From positions 1 through 41,029 of IMG/VR virus record IMGVR_UViG_3300031746_000059: 41,029 nucleotides of DNA; one strand, given 5' to 3'. The position numbers and the translations under genes were made by a program. Positions 33,401 to 38,457 of the stretch are shown here, one piece after another. The notes under the pieces were generated by a model. The model was not told the origin of the DNA and did no database searches. It saw nothing but the letters and a program-made list of their open reading frames with translations. The stretch is from a virus. Each line of letters starts with the position of its first letter. Position 1 is the first letter of the stretch.

Positions 33401-36400
33401 ATATAGCACAAAATACTGGTAATTTAGTTGAAGTTGAAAATTTAACTCAACAAAGAGAGCAAGTTTTATCTGTATTAAGAAATTTAGGTAATAAAGCAGG
33501 TAGAAACTTAGGTTTATTTAATTTAGTATTCCAAGAAACAGATAGAAGTGAAATTAAATTAACTAGAGATCATCTTAAAAATATTCTTAAAGTAGAGGAG
33601 GTACCAGAAACTATAGCTGAATTAGATAAAAGTAATTTAACAGCAGAGCAAAAGAAAACTGTAAGACCTTATGTTGAAAAAATTGAAAAAGCAAAAGCAC
33701 AATTTAATTCAATTGAAAAAGAAGTAAATTCAAGCATTGTAAAGATTAATGACCAAGAAATAAATGCAGCTCTTGATAAAGCGCGCTCAGAGGGTAAAAA
33801 GCAAGGTTTTGAAGAAGGTTTAAAATCTGCTTCAAATGATGTCAAGCAAAAGAAATCAAAGCAATTAAAAGATCTTGCATCTAAAATAAGAATCTCAGAT
33901 GAATATGATAAGTTCTTAAAAGGTAGTGATGGCAAAAATATTGAAAAAATGGGTATTGACTTTGGTACCTATAAAGAAATGGTTGCTAATGTTATAGATG
34001 CCGTAGCCAAAGCTGTAGAATTAGGAGAAAATTTAACCGATGCTTTAAGAAAAGCAGTTGATAAATTTAAAGATATAGATAAAGAAAAACTTATTAAAGA
34101 TGCAAAAACAATTATTTCAAAATCTCAATTACCTGATGCTAAAGAAACATTAGATGCTATTAATAAATTAGCAAAAGCAGAAGGCATTACTAATATAAAT
34201 AAAACACTTGCTGATAAAGGATTGATTAAAGACATAGTTAATTCATACTTAGGGGAAGAGTTAACAAATGATCAAGTATTAGATGCAGCTACTAAAGATT
34301 TAAAATCAATATTACCAGATGTAACTAGAGAAGATGTAGCAGATGCTTATGCTGAAAGAAATCAATTTAAAAAGCAAACAAAAGCCAAACTTGAAGATGA
34401 AATAAATAAAAAGAAAGCTGATGTTAGAAGATTGGCTGTAAAAGAAGCTAGATTAAGAGCATTAGAAGCGGCAAATGATTATCATGCAGAAGAAAGCACA
34501 CAGAATAAAAAAGCTGTTAGATCTGAATATGAAGCTGAATTAGATGAAAAAATAAAAGCTTTGTTAAAAGAAAAATCAGATGCTCAAAAAGTACAAAAAA
34601 CAAGTAAATCTCCTAAAACAGAGCAAGATAAAATTGATGAAATAAACAGAGAAATAGAATATGTAAAAACAACTAAATCTGTGTATGAGCAAGCCATTAA
34701 AAATCCCAAGAAAGCTAGTGATGCATTAATAGCAGCAAGAGAAGAAAGAGCTAAAACATATGCTGATTTAGGATTGAAATTAGAGAAAAATGCTAAATCT
34801 CCTATTTTAATAGAAAGAGATTACCAAGAAACGTTATTACAAATTGAAAGAAGTGATTTATCTATTGAAGAAAAAAATGATAAAAAAGAAGAATTAAAAG
34901 CACAAAGAGATTTAGATTTATTAGGTACTAAACAATTTGTTGTAAGTTCATTATCAAGCGATTTAGATGCTGTTATAGAATCAAGTATGGAAAAAGCAGT
35001 TGATGCTACAATTGCTAAAGATCAAGAAACTGCTAATAGTAATCTTATAGTAAAAGATAAATTACAAGATATTAAAGATTTGTTAAATCCAACAGGAGAA
35101 AAAATAGATGATCAAATTAATAAAGCATATGACAAATTAAATGAATTACTAGTAGATGAAAAAATAACAAAAGAATCTAAAGTAGAAATTAAGCAATTGA
35201 TAAAAGATTTAAAAAATAACAATCAATTAGCTTCTGATCAATTATCTGCACAAAGATTAAAGAAACAATGGGAAAATGAAATAAGAACAGCAGAAACTGA
35301 TATAGCTGCTGGTAATTTCACTAAAATACCTAGTAACACTTATGACTTTAGAAGAAATGATGAATTAGTTAGATTAAATAAAGCTAGGGAAAATAAAAGT
35401 GGTCAATTCAATAGATTAGTAGCTGATGCTAAAGAAAAAAATAGAACAAATTCTGAAAAAGCAATTGATATAACTACTAAAGGATTAGTTAGTGGTGTCC
35501 ATACTACAGCTAAAGTAGCTGAGGCAGCTACATTTAAACCATTTATGGATAATCTTGTTGATGTAACTTTGGGATATGTAGGAGCCAAACTTAGTGGCGC
35601 ACCATATACAAGTTTATATTCTGTTAAAAAAGGATTAAAAACATTTGCCGCATTTAAAAATAAAGAATCTGCCGAACAATATATAAATAAATTAAAAGAT
35701 AATAGAGATTATGCTTTAAAAAATTTAGAAGATGCATATGAAAATGGTAATGAAGGTGATATTAAAAAAGCAGATAAAGAATTTAAGAAAGCAGATTTAG
35801 AATACGCGGTTTCAACATTATACAATAGTATTGAGTCAAATGTTTTAAGTTCATTTTGGCAGTATATGAAACATGGAGCTACTGATTATGATGTAAGTAT
35901 TGGTAAATCAACTAAAAAAGATATATCAGATTATAGAACTATATTAGGTAAAACAGGTTATGTTTTAGATGGTTGGATCAGGATGCATGGTGCTATGAAA
36001 TCATCTCTTTCTGCTAGACCTGAAATGATGAAATGGTTTTCGGCTACATTAAAGGATTTTCAAAATAAAGGAATGGAATTAAGCCCTGAAAATATAAGTA
36101 CAGCGATGGTTATAGCTGCTGATGCATATGAAGCTGGAAGATTGACAAATAAAAATGCATTGTCAAAAATGATTTCAAGAGGTAAGGGTAGTGAAAAAAG
36201 CTTGGCAATGAGATTGATTACTAAAACTGTAGTTCCGGTATCAACAATTGCCACAAATTTAGCAAAAAGAGGTATAGATTATTCAACTTTAGGTTCTGAA
36301 GGTTTTGTAAGATTAGCTACCGAAACTAAAAAGGGAATGAAGTTAAATGAAATTGATGGTAAAACATATGATTCATTAATAGGAGCTATAAAAGATGGTT

Positions 36401-37161
36401 GGAAACAAATACCATTAAAGGAAAGAATTTATATTAGTGGTGTAATTGGAAGAGGATTATTTGGAGCAGGTATTATGTTAGCAACTGCTTATGGCTTGGC
36501 TAATGGCAGTGTAAAATATGGAGGAACTTATGAAGATCAGAAAAAGCGTAAAATAATGGGATCCGATAAACAACCACTTGGGCCTGGGGAATGGGAGTTT
36601 TTTGGTAAAAGATTACCAAAAGCGGCAAGCTTATTTGTGAATCACTTACCAGAATTTTTATCTGTATCTTTAATTGCTAATAATTATCAAATAAACCAAA
36701 TGGGCGGTGATGCAGGGGATAAATTCTCAACAACTATTGATGAAATAGAAGCAAGATTGCCATTCCAAACAGTTGTTGGGTTATTAAATTCACAAAAGAC
36801 AGCAAATACTATAGCAGATAGATTTACAAGATTTACAATTCTTTCTGATATTGGAGGCTTCTTTGATGAAAAAGGTGAATTTAGGGATAAGAAAGACTTA
36901 ATGAATAGAATTAGAGGCAATGTTGGATTAGGTGCTTTCAACCCAACTAAAAAGCAACAGGAACAAATAGATATAATATATGATAGAATTAGACAAACTC
37001 CTGATTCTCTTAAAACGCCAAAGTTTAAGGCAAGCATGAATAAAGCTATTGAAACATTGAGAAATGTTGATTTTAAAGAAGTTGAAGTTAAAAAAGCGAC
37101 TGAAAAAGCAATGGAAGAAGCTCGCAAGGCAATGGAGGCTGAGAAAAATAAAAAGAATTAA
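27403..37161 (+). CDS. Giant polyvalent/ejection protein with HEXXH peptidase domain (3252 aa)
   Basis: A 3252-residue protein, by far the largest here. Regions in order: Lys-Pro repeat near residue 25; a doubled 'NLLD-(A/L)-YG-x3-(L/V)-P' unit (about 40-90); helical part; hydrophobic stretch (about 590-650, SWNLSATAVVSTVLNTAVDL); a zinc-peptidase-type domain with GTHELIHWVT (H1084, E1085, H1088) and FHEFMTE (E1142 or E1146 as third ligand); a domain with AVHDIIAHF (H1782, D1783, H1787) and SKTFSPLAQRAISTETRGQN, known from phage polyvalent proteins; a long charged helical, coiled-coil region (about 2090-2640); and a C-terminal LPD38-like part with VVPVSTIATNLAKRGIDYST and a hydrophobic segment near 3007-3035. 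It likely travels with the DNA into the cell and may cut or open cell-wall or host proteins. The peptidase call is from motif; exact role unknown. Confidence 0.7.
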   Translation: MAEEIIKEEIIPAESVITTDPEPKPKPKPKPNPYTKKVYDNLLDAYGQDNLPTYELFSEKIIDPKYRYAVHENLLDLYGAASVPDFKGFNDSLDVVIPEKKNLVATGADGYAQLESALKSIPRTEPFDKNANPVALARQAYDLQQKEVNNNVALDMSGMPVQSSTDYNPDKIKIASDIEKHLDEQGFPKDFRESLQRVRNLPNKNYIDPNAGAYGNDEEIVKAYKEDPDNFTKRIHRDLWQENLNQNFYDLANQWVSIDGKENEEANKKEFIKIGENFNKIGSGIFDLNQTLENRQYYIKQASDAIKQYIRNPKEQQQALQDLAISTSGSFGTLEDYTNARLKPIGNLNEWQTMGLNYFDRMDSKSGEFYRQDLDTNPENFQSSYEQAGHEQKRKKLEETGLQLFINNAQQELNQLSKKANQQGNVLDEEDLNKYNDLSQRVKEATDRLNNLPDLYPYAKDVETYQIAQELTDNGNSMFGNAARKLKGGLLNIGGTVANLGADIFGSKETQNRMALKTLGLSTESEIETMPTRAQSALVRPMPKIDKDLQQQINKVNNDNTLTKDQRTEKVDLLLQQNKDKWTPSSAETSWNLSATAVVSTVLNTAVDLAPFIATMALTEGMAAGAPAILPKTLSSFTKMFSAVALTSYNQELAQQMKANNPDAENAAWGNIFVNSLAFKAAGVGEDLVKYVRGAASKAGGMASNVIGKMSDKEILNAVKNPNSTLKGFLNNAKDIIPRKALTGAESATTFEAVMLGKDILEGKEINKEKLKEHALNALSFALLNTIGGAGLEMVTLENKNKRDLYTAALHKDEVLYELDKAKANGKMTNEAYNQAKQNVEAAAKVLEKTPMVDENGKKLKEKEAIELMTRKIQSQLMQDNMKKELPEKLKKKMADEWLKNEEKINDIYKGNFSEETGKPFAGLEERVAKRKIEEEKAPEVKPTEEIVTTETVEPIEEFKPEQLFTPEDIKRFNTLPGYNKYGPKNNMKPSDLGLDYSTVKNGKDLAEKLAEIDGPLKPLLTAISRMPGLKRVEVMFPKDLVPTKAGTSAASYNNTRAAFDIIPFKSITMTEYPHYNAYIIGTHELIHWVTLGSKFLEPTNPEMKTLHDIYNYISNSDKYNKTPKSSYAGSKKLYGLFNFHEFMTELFTNEDFRKEIEDIAVKNKEEFFKGIPKKYYNEVGYEKGFRSYIYNVFKEFINKILGAYKDPKIDYDKSLADNAIDLMAKMFFGEQKYNIAKEGDIISRKLKPEETEVKKPVEVSNKIDENKIELPVSDITIENSEDGHKITYGDESNSIGDISKEAEEHVAKENKKPEGEKKDPFFTKEKIENGKKIFTVVKTKQDKDGKVSYRSVSISFPEDTKVTMKDVEYDLTLNSMRGDTNPVPINIDKNLIKPIEEVKSTEITPIPEIKDFTLGYAPFKEGKITDISQGEKAFDNKAFKAWKKMANTFAENIGLEIVSDNNTIGKYGATSTIGEASSVPTVRGTKEQVELFAALMGTLAPEGQHSVMTLEYNPNGKTEEHRITFKDRKAAQEFLENSAKYGIEDISLFPESNTVMILDNGNVDHKTLNNDYENRITGHKRLKVNQDFITQDRYSGLLQKYGDSLGGRYPSAYGENITDAIQLAKERAGRFGSDYDQKSKQAQVEAQDALKNYIDKNKKALDLPDTEETIVKKVDPAFAKKISDAYDALPVDDSKNPEVIAAYNKAIEEIDKQFQFVTKDLGIKVEFIKDDPYKNSDEMFEDIIKNKRIKVYQGGEPHPFMGESSKDASGFTATEKFRAVHDIIAHFIGRNQFGKVGEEAAWVEHSKTFSPLAQRAISTETRGQNAWVNFSGVNDVAIEKMKQGNDLIKEGKITEGNKLIAEGQAEFKYAEQKVALMPEELTDWYQYTERGKAPKTKVKIQEPEIEEVQPVKTPQQVEISKRALGENYNFSKEFDVRGGDIVATDVLTEVTKRAEENNVDVPTQRAIEVNRMADGNAEPTEYNIITAGSHLLSIDKKIDIAQNTGNLVEVENLTQQREQVLSVLRNLGNKAGRNLGLFNLVFQETDRSEIKLTRDHLKNILKVEEVPETIAELDKSNLTAEQKKTVRPYVEKIEKAKAQFNSIEKEVNSSIVKINDQEINAALDKARSEGKKQGFEEGLKSASNDVKQKKSKQLKDLASKIRISDEYDKFLKGSDGKNIEKMGIDFGTYKEMVANVIDAVAKAVELGENLTDALRKAVDKFKDIDKEKLIKDAKTIISKSQLPDAKETLDAINKLAKAEGITNINKTLADKGLIKDIVNSYLGEELTNDQVLDAATKDLKSILPDVTREDVADAYAERNQFKKQTKAKLEDEINKKKADVRRLAVKEARLRALEAANDYHAEESTQNKKAVRSEYEAELDEKIKALLKEKSDAQKVQKTSKSPKTEQDKIDEINREIEYVKTTKSVYEQAIKNPKKASDALIAAREERAKTYADLGLKLEKNAKSPILIERDYQETLLQIERSDLSIEEKNDKKEELKAQRDLDLLGTKQFVVSSLSSDLDAVIESSMEKAVDATIAKDQETANSNLIVKDKLQDIKDLLNPTGEKIDDQINKAYDKLNELLVDEKITKESKVEIKQLIKDLKNNNQLASDQLSAQRLKKQWENEIRTAETDIAAGNFTKIPSNTYDFRRNDELVRLNKARENKSGQFNRLVADAKEKNRTNSEKAIDITTKGLVSGVHTTAKVAEAATFKPFMDNLVDVTLGYVGAKLSGAPYTSLYSVKKGLKTFAAFKNKESAEQYINKLKDNRDYALKNLEDAYENGNEGDIKKADKEFKKADLEYAVSTLYNSIESNVLSSFWQYMKHGATDYDVSIGKSTKKDISDYRTILGKTGYVLDGWIRMHGAMKSSLSARPEMMKWFSATLKDFQNKGMELSPENISTAMVIAADAYEAGRLTNKNALSKMISRGKGSEKSLAMRLITKTVVPVSTIATNLAKRGIDYSTLGSEGFVRLATETKKGMKLNEIDGKTYDSLIGAIKDGWKQIPLKERIYISGVIGRGLFGAGIMLATAYGLANGSVKYGGTYEDQKKRKIMGSDKQPLGPGEWEFFGKRLPKAASLFVNHLPEFLSVSLIANNYQINQMGGDAGDKFSTTIDEIEARLPFQTVVGLLNSQKTANTIADRFTRFTILSDIGGFFDEKGEFRDKKDLMNRIRGNVGLGAFNPTKKQQEQIDIIYDRIRQTPDSLKTPKFKASMNKAIETLRNVDFKEVEVKKATEKAMEEARKAMEAEKNKKN
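32114..32338 (+). other. Candidate overlapping reading frame (74 codons) in giant gene
   Basis: An open frame in another frame (+1 relative to the giant gene), ATG to TAG, encoding a hydrophilic protein (MIMKTELQDTKDLKSTKTSS; VATMIRNLNRRK at the end). What makes it notable is that the giant gene's codon use changes sharply across the same stretch, about 32134-32330: GAC, TTC, ATC, ACC, AAC, TCC, CTC, CGA, GCG and CAG appear in a gene that otherwise uses T/A-ending codons nearly everywhere. Such a change is expected where two frames share bases, but also in a recently recombined segment, and long chance frames are more likely in a segment of different composition. Translation is unproven. Confidence 0.22.
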
Positions 37162-37164
37162 ATT

Positions 37165-37323
37165 ATGCCATATAAATCAAAGGCACAAGAAGCCTACTTT
37201 AACATCCACAAAGACAAACTTGAAAAACAGGGAGTTGATGTGGATGAGTGGAACAAAGCTAGCAAGGGGATGAAACTGCCTAAGAAAGTGAGCAAATTAA
37301 AGTCTATGAAGAAAAGAAAATAG
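37165..37323 (+). CDS. Small basic 'KSKAQ' phage protein (52 aa)
   Basis: MPYKSKAQEAYFNIHKDKLE at the start, then VDVDEWNKASKGMKLPKKV and a basic end LKSMKKRK. Small proteins that start MP(Y/F/A)KSKAQ and end with a K-G-x-x-L-P motif are common in tailed phages of many hosts; their function is not known to me. It starts three bases after the giant gene's stop, so it is probably translated with it. Basic charge (about one third Lys/Arg) suggests binding to DNA or to the acidic internal proteins; this is inference. Confidence 0.72.
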   Translation: MPYKSKAQEAYFNIHKDKLEKQGVDVDEWNKASKGMKLPKKVSKLKSMKKRK

Positions 37324-37326
37324 GCC

Positions 37327-37340
37327 AATATAGCTATATT
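37327..37340. repeat. 14-bp perfect palindrome before the fibre unit
   Basis: AATATAGCTATATT is its own inverse complement. It starts four bases after the stop of the 52-residue gene and ends five bases before a TATATTTG box. It is followed by TTTCTT, so it may also act as a weak AT-rich terminator, or as an operator. Confidence 0.5.
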
Positions 37341-37345
37341 TTTCT

Positions 37346-37353
37346 TATATTTG
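37346..37353 (+). promoter_or_regulatory. TATATTTG box for the fibre unit
   Basis: Matches TAnnTTTG and lies 17 bases before the ATG at 37371; preceded by the palindrome at 37327-37340. No canonical TTG at the -33 distance. It probably begins the transcription unit with the two connector proteins and the collagen-like fibre. Confidence 0.45.
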
Positions 37354-37370
37354 GGTAAAATTTTAGCAAA

Positions 37371-37889
37371 ATGCCTCTTACCCCAAATTTTACGGCAAGT
37401 CAGTTTAGCGGCACGCCATCTGTTATAACTTTAACAGATACTTCAACAGGCTCCGATGTTACTATTACAAAGCGTAGAATATATCTATTGCAAGCTAATG
37501 GTACTATGTTAGTACCTGCTGGTACTCTTACTACTTATATTGAATGGCCTTTAGCAAATACTAGTATTAGCTTAAATGTATTATCACAAGATAGTGCATT
37601 AAGTATTACGGTACAATGGTTAACAGCTGCAAATGCAGTGGTTACATCAAAAACTATTTCATATGCATTTACTGCATACAATGAAACATTTTACTATGGA
37701 CTTACTGAAAGTCAAGTAGCAAATTCAAATCTTAGTGCAAGTACCAATTGGTATCAAACAAAATTAGTTCTAAGAGTTGAACTTGATAGCGCAAATCAAG
37801 CGATTACATTTGCATCTGATATTTATTCAGCACAAGCTGCATTAAACAGAGCAACATATATATCTACTAACCAAGCTTTATTCTTCTAA
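37371..37889 (+). CDS. Tail/fibre-associated beta protein (172 aa)
   Basis: Residues 1-40 hold FTASQFSGTPSVITLTDTST then SDVTITKRRIYLL, a start seen in a small protein family placed near tail fibres in Bacteroidota phages. It is beta-rich throughout (SISLNVLSQDSALSITVQWL; SKTISYAFTAYNETFYYGLT), with a C-terminal helix (SAQAALNRATYISTNQ). No enzymatic motif, signal or membrane segment. It starts a run of three fibre-type genes, so it likely connects the fibre to the tail or is a structural cap. The function is inferred from context; it has no named family I can give. Confidence 0.6.
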   Translation: MPLTPNFTASQFSGTPSVITLTDTSTGSDVTITKRRIYLLQANGTMLVPAGTLTTYIEWPLANTSISLNVLSQDSALSITVQWLTAANAVVTSKTISYAFTAYNETFYYGLTESQVANSNLSASTNWYQTKLVLRVELDSANQAITFASDIYSAQAALNRATYISTNQALFF

Positions 37890-37890
37890 A

Positions 37891-38445
37891 ATGACACCTC
37901 AAGAAACAGTATCAATAGCGAAAATTTCTCAATACTTATGGAATGATGATATTCCAAAGCAAAATGTTTTTTTTAATGGAAGCATTGATCCTCGTAAGGC
38001 TCAACAGCTTTACATGGAAAGAATTGCATTGCAATATGGCGTTTCTCAAAATTTAGTTAATGGCACAGGTCAAAATCCTGTTCCTTTAGTTGGTGTAGCA
38101 AATTATGTATATGCTTTATGTGGCGCAAAGGTACAAGTGGCAATACAAATTTTAGGAAATGGAACTGGTGGTGGTGGTGTAATACCTGGTGGTGGTGGAA
38201 ACTTTAGTGTATTTGAATATACAAATAATGCTACATTAAATTCTTTAACGATATATTTCCCAGATGCGATTGGTAAGCGTTGTATAAACGCATTTAGACA
38301 AGGTAATAACATTGGAACAATATTGACAGCAGGAACCCCAACAGGCAATCAAGTTGTTTGGGATTCAACATCAGGTTCGTTAACTGTTGCAAGTACTGTT
38401 GCATTTTATGCAAGTGAATTTGTGAGAGTAGTAGTTCAACAATAA
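37891..38445 (+). CDS. Fibre connector with Gly hinge (184 aa)
   Basis: Residues 1-85 are helical (SIAKISQYLWNDDIPKQNVF; SIDPRKAQQLYMERIALQYG; ANYVYALCGAKVQVAIQILG), then a Gly-rich hinge GNGTGGGGVIPGGGG (about 90-104) and a C-terminal beta domain (FEYTNNATLNSLTIYFPDAI; SGSLTVASTVAFYASEFVRV). This design, with an anchoring helical domain, flexible linker and a beta domain, is typical of a tail-fibre attachment protein. It begins one base after the previous stop and ends just before the collagen-like fibre, so it may be the base part to which the fibre is joined. Inferred, no activity known. Confidence 0.58.
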   Translation: MTPQETVSIAKISQYLWNDDIPKQNVFFNGSIDPRKAQQLYMERIALQYGVSQNLVNGTGQNPVPLVGVANYVYALCGAKVQVAIQILGNGTGGGGVIPGGGGNFSVFEYTNNATLNSLTIYFPDAIGKRCINAFRQGNNIGTILTAGTPTGNQVVWDSTSGSLTVASTVAFYASEFVRVVVQQ

Positions 38446-38457
38446 AATATTTTTAAA

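Noticed and set aside
36687-37127. 146-codon minus-strand frame
   Set aside because: Antisense shadow within the conserved C-terminal part of the giant gene.
19392-37161. Assignment to crAss-like phages
   Set aside because: Ring, hub and Bacteroidota features are similar, but no virion RNA polymerase or other marker is visible, and the order alone does not decide it.
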